Positions 10,917 to 20,168 of a stretch of DNA of 64,000 nt are shown here, piece after piece. Under the pieces are notes generated by a model, which was given only the letters and a program-made list of their open reading frames with translations, was not told the origin of the DNA and did no database searches. The position numbers were made by a program, and so were the translations under genes. Within the stretch, counting starts at the first letter, position 1. The number at the start of each line of letters is the position of its first letter. Origin of the DNA: Cohnella rhizosphaerae (GTDB taxonomy: Bacteria; Bacillota; Bacilli; Paenibacillales; Paenibacillaceae); contig NZ_JAPDIA010000002.1 in NCBI RefSeq assembly GCF_029525575.1, positions 1 through 64,000 of the forward strand, read 5' to 3'.

Positions 10917-12571
10917 TCACAGCGTGCGGAATTTAAACTCGCTTGGCGTGAAGCCGGTCGCTTTTTTTGAACACCTTGGAGAAGTATTTTTCATTTTGAA
11001 AGCCGACGAGATTCGCGATTTCGTAGGTACGGTACCGACCCTCCCGAATGTAAAACTTGGCCTTCTCCATGCGCAGCCTCAGCAGGAAGTCGGTAAAATT
11101 TTCGCCGAGCTCCTTTTTTGAACTCCCGGCTGAGGTATTCCGGGCTGATCTGCAGATGGTCCGCCACCAGCTCCAGGCTGATCGCCTCGTGGAAGTGCTC
11201 GGCAATAAAATCGCGCGCCTTCCCCATCAGCTTCTTGGTCGATCGGGTCGATTTTTCCTGGATATGCGCGAACGCGTCCATGCAAAGCTGCCTGAACCAG
11301 GCGACCATTTCATCCACGCTTTGCAGCGCGTTGACCTGCGTATACAGATGGTACTCGTCGCCTAGCGCTTCGTCGGCGTCGAAGCCAAGCTGCCTCAATA
11401 TGGTGCCGAGCAGCACGATCAGCCGATAATTCAGCTTGGCTACGTCGGCGATCTCGAACGAGCAGGGAACGCGGAAAGGCGCGAAGCGCTCCGCAAGGAA
11501 CGCCGACGCCTCGTCCTGCCGGTGCGCTTCGAACAGGGCCAGCAGCTCCCGTTCCGCCGCAAGATCGAGCGATCCGCTCTCGGGAGCCGGTTCCCGCTCC
11601 GCTCCGCACGCATAGACGCGGCCTCCGCCGCGGATCAGCTTCTGCGCATAGGCGCGACGCGCGGCGGCGAAGGAAGCCGGCGTCCCGTCCAGCCGGTCGG
11701 CCGCGTGTCCGACGCCCACCGTAATAGACAGCTTCAATACTTCGAGCGCGAGTCCGGATGCCCGCTCCGACAGCGCCTTGATTTTCCCGAGCTCGCTCTG
11801 CCCATCTGCGTTCTGCCCATCCGCGTTCTGCCCGTCCACGCTCTGCCCATCCTCGCCGTCCCCGTTCAACAGCAGGCCGATCCCGTCATCCCACCGGAAC
11901 GGCTCCGCGACAAGCCCGGCCTCCCGAAAGACCTCGAGACAAAGATTTTCAAGCCCGTACTTCAGCAGCTCCACATCGGAACGCGGCATCGATTGCGCGA
12001 TGCGAACCGCCTCGTCCATGCCGGCGATCCAAGCGTAATGGAAAGAGTAAGGGAACCGGATGCCGTACTCTTCGCACTTGCGCGCCGTCCTGCCGGACGC
12101 TTCCTTGCCTTCGACGACCTCGGTCAGGAAGCGGCGGCGCAGCTCCGAGGTGCCCGCGTTCAGCTTGATCTGGAGCCGCAGCTCGTCTTCGCGCAAGTCC
12201 CGCTTTTGCGTCAATTCCCGGAAAGCGCGGCGGAGGACGTCCTCCAGCTCGGCTTCGGCGACGGGCTTCAGCAGATAGGCGTAGGCACCCCATTTTAACG
12301 CTTTCTGCGCGTATTCGAACAGATCGTAGCCGCTCAGCACGATGAACAGCACGTCGCCATGGCGCTCGCGCACGCGCTCCAGCAGGGCGATGCCGTCCAT
12401 TTCGGGCATGCGAATATCGGACAGGATCAGATCGGCCCGCCGCTCCTCCAGCAGCGCCAGCGCTTCCAGGCCGTGGCCGGCGATCCGGATATCGTCGATG
12501 CCGAACCGGCGGAGGGCATCCTCGAGCGAGCTGCGGATTTGCGTTTCGTCTTCGACGATCAGAACGTTCAT
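10917..12571 (-). CDS. YesN-type response regulator with AraC output domain (two frame breaks)
   Basis: About 550 aa. Receiver domain (1-120) with acidic pocket VEDE and phospho-acceptor D52 in LILSDIRMPEMDG, a long central region (about 150-420), and a C-terminal AraC HTH (about 445-550). Two extra A bases (plus-strand T-runs at 11112-11117 and 10961-10967) disrupt the C-terminus; correction gives SREFKKELGENF and FSKVFKKATGFTPSEF and a stop at 10917. Start ATG 12571 lies 1 nt after the kinase stop, so the two are translationally coupled. A 15-bp tandem repeat near 11800-11850 encodes a hydrophilic DGQN-repeat insert. With its kinase it presumably activates the divergent ABC operon at 14628 in response to an extracellular sugar. 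Confidence 0.85.
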
Positions 12572-12572
12572 C

Positions 12573-14432
12573 TCAACCCGCCTCCTTTCGCAAACTGTCG
12601 TGCAGCGGCAGCGTGATTTTCACCGTCGTGAAGGCGCCCGCCTTGCCGCTGATTTTAATGCCGAATTCCGGTCCGAACTGCAGCTTGATGCGCGCATGCA
12701 CGTTGCGGACGCCAAGTCCGGTTCCCGCGCTGCCGGCGGCCGGCGGTTCGTTCGCTGCGGCTTCGGGCCGCTCTGCCGGCATGGATGACGACGAGGCGAA
12801 CCAGCCGTTCAAACGCGAGATTTCCGCTTCGGACATCCCCGCGCCGTTGTCGTAAATATAAATGAGACAATGATCGCCCGCCGGCTTGGCCGTGATGCGC
12901 AGCTCGCCGCCGACGGCCTTGTTCGCCAGGCCGTGCTGAATCGCGTTCTCGACCAGCGGCTGAAGCGTCAATCGCAAAATGGGATTGTCCCACAGCGAGT
13001 CGTCGATCTCCAACACGGTCGAGAACCGTCCGGCAAAGCGAATGTCGTGAACGTATATATACTTCCGGATATGATCGATCTCTTCGCGCAGCGTAACGAC
13101 GCTGCTCCCCTGCTGCAGGCTGTAGCGGAAAATTTCCGACAGGCTCTGCACCATGGCCGAGGCGCGCCCGTAATCGTGGCGGTCGATGACCGATTTGGTC
13201 GCGTACAGCGTATTGTACAAAAAGTGGGGATTGATCTGCGACTGAAGCGCGTTGAGCTCGGCCTGGTTGCGCAGCAGGTTCGCTTCGTACTTCTGCACGA
13301 TCAGCGACTCGATATTGCCGACCATGCTGTTGAACGCCTGACTGATGCGGGCCAGCTCGTCGTTGCCCTTCACGGGTACCCGCGTGGAGAAGTTGCCCAG
13401 CTCCAGCTGCTTGAACGAAGGCATCAGCCGGCGCAGCGGCTTGACGATCAAGAACGAGACGACGATGGAGATGAGAAGAACGATCGCGGAGACGACCAGC
13501 AGCATGGCAGCCGTAATGCTTCGCAGAAATCCGCTTTTTTTCTGCAGCTCGGACGTCGGGAGCAGGGACACGACCTGAAAGCCGTACTGCGACGGCGCGC
13601 TTGCGATCACGAGCATGCTCCGCCCGCCGACGTCGGTCTTGGTCTGTCCGCGGCCGAGCCCTTTGGCGACGGACAGCAGCTTGGCGCGCTCCTGCTCGCC
13701 CAGTTCGACATTGCTGTAGATGAGCTTCCCCGTCCGGCTGACGATGGCGGTCTGCTCGCCCTCCTGCAGGTTGATATTGGCGATGTCGCCGAAAAACTGC
13801 TGCGTGTTCTGATCGACGAGCAATACGCCGGCCGGTCCGTCGGCATTGTAATCGGTAATCGACTGGGCGACGGAAATGACGATAGGCTTCGCGGCGCTGA
13901 CGGGGTTGAAGAGGAAGTCGTTCGTATGCGGGTCCAGAAAATGAGGCGCGCCGTTCAGGGCCAGCGTCTCTCTGAACCAGGGCTCGTCTCGCACGGAGCC
14001 TGCGACCGAGTTGCGGCCTTGCACGTTGATGGCATATTTAACCTCGCCGTTCGTGTTGATCAGCGTAATGCCGTTCAGCTTGTCGTTCATTTGAATGAGG
14101 GCGAGAAAATAACGGTCGAGACGTTCTTTGTAATCGAAGTAAGCGTCGCTCGTGTCGCCGGGCCCGGAGCCGAGGATATAGGTGATCTCTTTGCTGATCA
14201 GAAAGAGGGAGGCCGACTGCTTCTGCAAGATCAGCACGTTCTCGTCGATATTGCGCATGACCTGGTCGGATACGGCCGCTTTGTTCCGGATATAATTGTT
14301 CTCCACGTTGCGCGCGGACAGGCTGTAGGAGACGGCGCCGTAAAGGTACACGGGAATCGAAATCGCAACCAGGTAGATGACGAACAGCCGATACGCGATC
14401 GAGTTGTTTGCCGAAAAGCGCCATTTACGCAT
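12573..14432 (-). CDS. YesM-type sensor histidine kinase
   Basis: Intact, 619 aa. First TM segment about 13-35, extracellular sensor (about 40-290), second TM about 295-320 (MLLVVSAIVLLISIVVSFLI), HAMP (about 320-372), then His-kinase box INPHFLYNTLY and HATPase_c with N-box ENAIQHGL and GTGLGVRN. This is the standard YesM architecture. Start ATG 14432 chosen because GGAG lies 9 nt upstream, against a longer open frame. A 7-base run (13534-13540) inside the gene is in frame, showing that not every long run is miscounted. First gene of the HK-RR pair, divergent from the lipoprotein at 14628 with a 195-bp shared promoter region. Confidence 0.9.
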   Translation of the reverse strand: MRKWRFSANNSIAYRLFVIYLVAISIPVYLYGAVSYSLSARNVENNYIRNKAAVSDQVMRNIDENVLILQKQSASLFLISKEITYILGSGPGDTSDAYFDYKERLDRYFLALIQMNDKLNGITLINTNGEVKYAINVQGRNSVAGSVRDEPWFRETLALNGAPHFLDPHTNDFLFNPVSAAKPIVISVAQSITDYNADGPAGVLLVDQNTQQFFGDIANINLQEGEQTAIVSRTGKLIYSNVELGEQERAKLLSVAKGLGRGQTKTDVGGRSMLVIASAPSQYGFQVVSLLPTSELQKKSGFLRSITAAMLLVVSAIVLLISIVVSFLIVKPLRRLMPSFKQLELGNFSTRVPVKGNDELARISQAFNSMVGNIESLIVQKYEANLLRNQAELNALQSQINPHFLYNTLYATKSVIDRHDYGRASAMVQSLSEIFRYSLQQGSSVVTLREEIDHIRKYIYVHDIRFAGRFSTVLEIDDSLWDNPILRLTLQPLVENAIQHGLANKAVGGELRITAKPAGDHCLIYIYDNGAGMSEAEISRLNGWFASSSSMPAERPEAAANEPPAAGSAGTGLGVRNVHARIKLQFGPEFGIKISGKAGAFTTVKITLPLHDSLRKEAG

Positions 14433-14627
14433 CGAATTCCACTCCATGTTGTGATTGGGCCTTAAGTTGTTCCTATCATAGCATGGCGCTTGAAAGCGTT
14501 CTATGGGATGATCAAGAAATTGCACCCGATGTCAAGATGTTGATTCTATTCGGCGCCGCGGCGTCCGGCTTACAATGGGCATGCGGGACAGCGCCGCAGG
14601 GTCTGTTCATCATAGGAGGGGTTCTCA

Positions 14628-16046
14628 ATGAAAAACGCACGGACACGTAAAAGCGTACAGGCATTGATTCCGGCGAGCATTCTGGCGCTCGGCTTGCTCG
14701 CGGCATGCGGCTCGAATTCGGATGCGGGCGGCAGCGGAGCCTCCGGCGGCTCGAATGGGGGCAGCGCGGAAAATACGGAAACGGCGAGCGCGGCTAGCGG
14801 TACGGCAAGCGGCACGGCGACGGCAAGCGGCGCGCCGACGCAGGATACGGAAGCGTTCTCGATCAGCGTGGCGAGCTGGAACCTCGGCGACGAGCCGCTC
14901 GGCATCGTGAAGGCTTATCGCGAAGCGTTCGAGAAGGCCTACAAGGTCAAATATCCGAACGCCACGATCGAATACAAAAATACGCCGGGCGAGGCTTACT
15001 TCGATCTCCTCAAAGCGCAAATGGCCTCGGCGTCCGCCGCCGACGTCGTTCAGTTCCAGAGCGCGCAGCTCCCGTTGTTCGCGAAGGCGGGCTATATCGC
15101 CGACCTGTCGGACATGCCGTTCGTCGCGAACATCGACGGCGCGCCAAAGACGCAAAGCTCCTACGGCGGCAAAGTATACGCCGCGCCGTTCGACCTGAAC
15201 AGCAACGGCGTCTGGTACAACCGCAAGCTGTTCGAGGACAACGGCATCCAGGTGCCGAAGACGTGGGACGAGCTGATGCAGACGGCGGAGACGCTAAAAG
15301 CCAAGGGCATCGCGCCGTTTGCCGGCGGCTTCAAGGACGCCTGGGTGGCGAGCATGACCGTCAGCGTCTTCCTGCCCAACGAATACGGCAGCGATACGTT
15401 CGAGAAGGACGTCTACAACGGCGCCAAGAAGCTGAACGGTCCGGAAATACAGGCCGCGTTCAACAAGCTTCAGACGCTGGTCGACAAAGGCTATTTCGGC
15501 AGCAACGCGCTCAGCAACGGCTGGGATCTGCAGCGCAAAGATTTTGAAGACGGCAAAGCGGCCATGATCATTCACGGCCCTTACATCGGCGGTCTCGTGA
15601 ACAGCGAGATGAAGGACCAGGGCGGCATGGAAACCGGCTTTTTCGCCCTGCCGAGCGACAAGGGCGACCCGACGCTCAGCGTATCGGTCGGCGTATTGAC
15701 CGGCGTCAACGCCCACACGAAAAACCTGAAGCGGGCCAAAGACCTGGTAACGGCCATGCACGACACCGACGCGATCATCATCCGCGACAAGGATGCGGGC
15801 GTGTTCCCGGCCATCAAAGGCATCGAGATCGATTACAAGGAGATCGGCAACAAGGATTTCCTGAGCGTGCTCGGCTCCACCAAGAGCATGATTCAGGGAC
15901 AGTTCATGCCGGCTTCCGTCGGCGACGTCTATGCCAAGATGTTCACCAAGATGCTGGCCGGCAAGGCGTTCAGCCCGTCCTGGCTGGACGAAGCCGACAG
16001 CGCCTTCACGCGCGACAAGGGGCTCGTGGCGCCTCCGGAGCAGTAA
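14628..16046 (+). CDS. Sugar ABC transporter solute-binding lipoprotein
   Basis: Intact, 472 aa. Lipoprotein signal with lipobox LLAAC (Cys about residue 27), then a Ser/Gly/Ala/Thr-rich linker to about residue 75, then the family 1 extracellular solute-binding fold (YRKLF-type strands; ADVVQFQSAQLPLF, FAGGFKDAWVAS, KAAMIIHGPYIGG). It is anchored in the membrane outer leaflet and captures an oligosaccharide for the two permeases downstream. RBS AGGAGGGG at 14613-14620. Divergent from the YesM/YesN pair, its likely regulator. No ATPase gene is present, as usual in CUT1 clusters that share MsmX. Confidence 0.92.
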   Translation: MKNARTRKSVQALIPASILALGLLAACGSNSDAGGSGASGGSNGGSAENTETASAASGTASGTATASGAPTQDTEAFSISVASWNLGDEPLGIVKAYREAFEKAYKVKYPNATIEYKNTPGEAYFDLLKAQMASASAADVVQFQSAQLPLFAKAGYIADLSDMPFVANIDGAPKTQSSYGGKVYAAPFDLNSNGVWYNRKLFEDNGIQVPKTWDELMQTAETLKAKGIAPFAGGFKDAWVASMTVSVFLPNEYGSDTFEKDVYNGAKKLNGPEIQAAFNKLQTLVDKGYFGSNALSNGWDLQRKDFEDGKAAMIIHGPYIGGLVNSEMKDQGGMETGFFALPSDKGDPTLSVSVGVLTGVNAHTKNLKRAKDLVTAMHDTDAIIIRDKDAGVFPAIKGIEIDYKEIGNKDFLSVLGSTKSMIQGQFMPASVGDVYAKMFTKMLAGKAFSPSWLDEADSAFTRDKGLVAPPEQ

Positions 16047-16079
16047 GCGCATAACAACGGCAGCGACTCGCTGGCCGAC

Positions 16080-16122
16080 AAGAGGGATGCCGCGGATCAA
16101 GCTTCGCCGCCGTATCCCTTCT
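16080..16122 (+). terminator. Attenuating hairpin between binding-protein and permease genes
   Basis: AAGAGGGAT (16080-16088) pairs with ATCCCTTCTT (16114-16123) with one bulge, in the 110-bp gap after the lipoprotein gene. Partial terminators here are common and lower permease expression relative to the binding protein. Confidence 0.5.
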
Positions 16123-16156
16123 TCTTTCCAACGAACAACCGAAAGCAGGGAAGCGT

Positions 16157-17035
16157 ATGAAATCGGGTTTCAGACATGCATGGGTCGAACTTTCCTTTGC
16201 GGCGCCCGCATTGATTTTGTTCCTTATCATCGTCGTATGGCCGTTCGTCAGTTCGTTCTATTATTCCTTAACGCAGTGGGACGGATTTTCCAAGCCGCTC
16301 TTTATCGGCTTCGACAACTTCGTCAACCTGTTCAAGGAGCCCGGCTTTCTGATCGCGCTTCGCAATACGCTGCTATTTGCGCTGGCCGGTCTTCTCTTAA
16401 GCAACACGCTGAGTCTTGCGCTCGCGCTGGCGCTCAATAAAGCGGGACGCGCGCAGACGGTGCTGCGCACGATCTTCTACCTGCCGGGCGTCGTCAGCTT
16501 CGTCACGATGTCGATCGTCTGGACGATGATCTATCACAACGACGGCGCGCTGAACCAGCTGCTGAGATCGATCGGACTCGGTTCGGCGGGGCGGGAATGG
16601 CTCGGCACGTACGATTCGGTCATGCCGGCCCTGATCGTCATCATGGTGTGGGGCGGCGTCGGTTTCGGCGTCATCGTCTTTCTGGCCGGTCTCGGCTCGA
16701 TCCCGTCCGAGCTGTACGAAGCGGCGAATTTGGACGGCGCAGGGCCTTGGTCCGTTTTTCGCCGCATCACGTTCCCGCTGCTCATGCCGTCGATCACGGT
16801 CGTGACCTTCCTCGGGCTGACCACGACGCTTCGCATGTTCGACCTGCCTTTCATCATGACGAACGGCGGACCTGGGGATGCCTCGAACACAATCTCCCTG
16901 ATTATTTACAAGCATGCGTTCAGCTACAGCAATTACGGCTACGCAACGGCCGGAGGCATCATTCTCTTTCTGTTCGTCTGCGTCGTATCGATGCTTCAGC
17001 TCAGGCTGACGCGAAGCAAGGAGGTGCAGATCTGA
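16157..17035 (+). CDS. Sugar ABC transporter permease (MalF/UgpA-like)
   Basis: Intact, 292 aa, six predicted TM segments; the first is LSFAAPALILFLIIVVWPFV. The cytoplasmic EAA loop reads ELYEAANLDGAGPWSVFRRI, the contact site for the ATPase. Start ATG 16157 behind AGGGAAG. It partners the permease that starts 1 nt after its stop. Part of the import system with the 14628 lipoprotein. Confidence 0.92.
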   Translation: MKSGFRHAWVELSFAAPALILFLIIVVWPFVSSFYYSLTQWDGFSKPLFIGFDNFVNLFKEPGFLIALRNTLLFALAGLLLSNTLSLALALALNKAGRAQTVLRTIFYLPGVVSFVTMSIVWTMIYHNDGALNQLLRSIGLGSAGREWLGTYDSVMPALIVIMVWGGVGFGVIVFLAGLGSIPSELYEAANLDGAGPWSVFRRITFPLLMPSITVVTFLGLTTTLRMFDLPFIMTNGGPGDASNTISLIIYKHAFSYSNYGYATAGGIILFLFVCVVSMLQLRLTRSKEVQI

Positions 17036-17036
17036 G

Positions 17037-17928
17037 ATGCCTGCGCTTCACACTTCGGCCCGCGCCGAACGCCAGGCCGATCGCATAAGCGCCGGTCGAA
17101 CCGCCTCGCTGCCGACGCTTCGCGTCGCGTCGCAAGCCGCCACCTGGCTTGCGGGCGCGATCTTCCTCGCGCCGTTTCTGCTGTTCTTCCTGAATACGTT
17201 CAAGGACAAATCGCATATTTTCGACGCCTTTTACATGCCGGATCTCACCGACCTGAGCAATTACAGAACGATGCTGCGCAATACCGATTTCTTCGCCTCT
17301 CTGTCGCTTACGGTCGTCATTTGCGCCGTGACACTGTTTTTTATCGTTTTGTTCTCTTCCATGGCCGGCTACATCATCAGTCGCTCCGAGCGACGGTGGA
17401 TCAAGTGGATGTACGCGCTGTTCGCGGCAGGCCAGATCATTCCGGCCCAGTCGAGCATGCTGCCGCTCTACAAGCTCGGGGTGGCGACGCATCTGATCAA
17501 TACGCCCGTCTTTCTGATCATCATCTATGTGGCCGGGGGGCACGGCCTTCGCTTCGCTCTTCTTCGCGGCGTTCACGAGAACGATCCCGCAAGCGCTGGA
17601 GGAATCGGCCTTCATCGACGGCTGCGGGCGGTACCAGACGTTTTTCCGCATCATCCTGCCGCTGCTCAGGCCGGCGACCGCGACGATCGTCACGACGACG
17701 GTGTACTGGTACTGGAACGATTTTCAGGGACCGCTCATTTATTTGAATGCCGGCAAGGTAGCGCCGCTCATGATGTCCGTCTACAAGTTCATGGGCGCCA
17801 ACGCGACCGTGGATTGGGGACCGGTGTACGCGCTCTGCTTTCTGTCCGCCATCCCGATGATTTTGTTTTTCCTGCTCACGCAGAAGTATCTGCTCAAGGG
17901 ACTTGTCGTGGGGTCGGTAAAAGGCTAG
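17037..17928 (+). CDS. Sugar ABC transporter permease (MalG/UgpE-like; one frame break)
   Basis: About 296 aa after removing one G from GGGGGG at 17535-17540; the junction then reads YVAGGTAFASLFF. Six TM segments, EAA loop ALEESAFIDGCGRYQTFFRI and the C-terminal signature LLKGLVVGSVKG. RBS AAGGAGGTG (17020-17028) lies inside the end of the preceding gene, so the permeases are coupled. Completes the CUT1 importer of this operon. Confidence 0.88.
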
Positions 17929-17965
17929 TCGGCGCGTTCGGCAAAGCGAGGAGGCAGAGGGAACG

Positions 17966-20094
17966 ATGAACGAAGCGAACGATGGCGGCACAAGCGCGTT
18001 CGAAGCGCCGCCGCTGCGATACCGCCCCTATCAGATCGTGCACGATTGGGGGGCCCGATCCGCGAGAGAAGCTGGATCGCCTGGCTTCGCTCGGAATCGG
18101 CGGCATCGTGACGAACGTGCCCTGGGACGATCGCTATTTGCAGGACGAGCGTGTTTTCCGCGAGCTCGATGCGCATCTGGAGGCGGCAAGAGACAGAGGA
18201 CTCGGCATCTGGCTGTACGACGAAAAGGGCTATCCCAGCGGCTCGGCGGACGGACTCACGCTGTCGGGCCATCCGGAGCTCCAGGCGCGAGGACTGTACC
18301 TGCTTTCCGTACGGGGAAGCGGCGCTGCGCCGGCGGTCGTGCAGCTGCCGGAAGACGGCGTTCGCTTCTATTCCGCTTCGCTGCATGCGCTTGGAGAGGC
18401 TGCGACTGGCATGGCGGCGCCCCGGGTGGACGTAGCCGAGGACGGATCGCGTATACGGACGAACGGGATGGACGGCGATTGGGTGCTGCACGCTTACGTG
18501 GAGAAATACCTGTACGAAGGCACTCACGCGGAGCGGAACGGCTGGTCGCCGCGGCGCTACCCCAATCTGCTGGACAGCCGGGCGGTGCGGAGATTTATCG
18601 AGACGACGTACGAGCCGTATGCAGCCCATATCGGCCAGGGACGCATCGGCGAAGCGGCGTCCGCTTTTTTTTACCGACGAGCCGAGCCTGATGGCGGCGT
18701 ATCAGAATACGGAAGAAACGTACGCGCGCGCCGTCGTGCCGTGGACGGAGGCGCTGCCCGGCCGGTTTGAACGGGAACATGGAGAAGCGCTCGCGCCGAA
18801 GCTTCACGCGCTGTTCGATGGCGACGGAGAAGCGGAGCGGACCGTGCGCGTGCAGTTTTACCGGACCGTCGCCGATCTGCTGTCCGAGAGCTATTTCCGT
18901 CAGCTTGCGGACTGGTGCGAGGCGCGGGGCATCCGCTTTTCCGGTCACGCATTGCTGGAAGAGAGTATGGTGTATCACGTCGCTTACTATGGAAGCCTCA
19001 TGCGCGCGCTGCGGGAGATGCCGTTTCCCGGCGTCGATATGCTGACGACCAGGCCCCGGCGCTACGTCGACGATCCGTTCGGCTATCTGCTTGCCCCGAA
19101 GTTCGCCGGCTCCGCGGCGCGGGCCGCCGGTCGCCGGGACGTGATGGCCGAGATTTGCCCGGTTCATTTCGATCCGTCCGGCGCGTATGCATACGACGGC
19201 GAAGCGACGATCGACGACATGACGGGGACCGCCAACCTGCTCTATATGGGCGGGGTGACGCACATCAATTCCTATTACAATGCCTTGGATATGGAGGCGT
19301 CGAAATATCGGCGCTACTGCGCGCATGTCGGCAGGCTCGGCGTCATGCTGGAAGGCGCGGCGCACAGACCCGACGTCGGCGTCTACTACGCCATCGGGAC
19401 GTATCAGGCCGACTACAGGCCGATTCGTCAAGCGGCGCGCCGCCAGCCCGAAGCGATGTGGCGCCGTCACGAATCGCTGCTGGCGACGGCGCGCGGACTC
19501 TTGTCGGCGGGACTGGATTTTAACTTTCTCGACGATGAGGCGATCTTGGATGCCGGGCTCGAGGATGGCGCGCTTGCCGTCGGCGGCATCCCCTATCGCG
19601 CGGTGCTGATGCATGGCGCGGAGGTCGTCCCGCTCGCCGTGCTGGAGAAGCTGGAGCGCTTCGAGTCAGCAGGCGGACGGGTCGTCTGGTCCGGCACGCT
19701 GCCCGCAAGCGGCATTCGCGCCGACGAGCATGCCGAAGTCGTGCGGCGGATGCGCGCTTGCGCGCTTATCTCCGCGAGCGAGGCGGCGAACCGCATTCGT
19801 CGCGTCCGGGACGAAGCGGCGGAACGGCCTGCGCTTCGGGTCGCGGGCGTCGTCGGCGGCGAACGGCTGTTCATGAGCCGCTACGACAAGGACGGCGAGG
19901 AGCTGCTCATGCTGCTCCATGCCGGCGACGGCACGGCGGAAGCGGTACTGGAAGGAAGGGCAGGCGCGACGGCCGCCGTGGCTTGCGATCCGGAGACGGG
20001 GAACCAGGCGCGGGTGGCGCTGCCGTTCCGGGTGCGGCTGCGGCCGTACGGCTGTCTGTTTTTGCGGACGATGAGCGCAGAATCAGAAAAATAG
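17966..20094 (+). CDS. GH106-like glycoside hydrolase (alpha-L-rhamnosidase-related; two frame breaks)
   Basis: About 708 aa after removing one G from GGGGGG at 18047-18052 and one T from the 8-T run at 18665-18672; the junctions become VHDWGPDPREK and ASAFFTDEPSLMAA. The motif GLGIWLYDEKGYPSGSA (about residue 75) matches the catalytic-barrel segment of GH106-like enzymes. LLSESYFRQLADWCEARGI and FSGHALLEE follow as in that group. No signal peptide, so it would act in the cytoplasm on the product imported by the transporter encoded directly upstream (38-bp gap, RBS GAGGAGG). Specificity for rhamnose is a guess from the family. Confidence 0.68.
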
Positions 20095-20130
20095 GACGGC
20101 CGATAACCGAGTTTGCGCTTCAACCGCAAA

Positions 20131-20145
20131 ATGAAAGCGAATACA
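20131..20145 (+). promoter_or_regulatory. Catabolite-responsive element (cre), predicted CcpA site
   Basis: ATGAAAGCGAATACA fits WTGNAANCGNWNNCW at every fixed position. It lies 23 bp upstream of the ATG of the 1153-aa beta-helix gene, almost the same distance as the cre before the related gene at 8646. Confidence 0.6.
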
Positions 20146-20168
20146 TGCCATGAAGGAGACGATGATCC

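Noticed and set aside
10826..11121. Extension of the 8646 protein to 11121
   Set aside because: It would cross a strong terminator and run antisense through the conserved HTH of the response regulator; a missed stop from one more indel is simpler.
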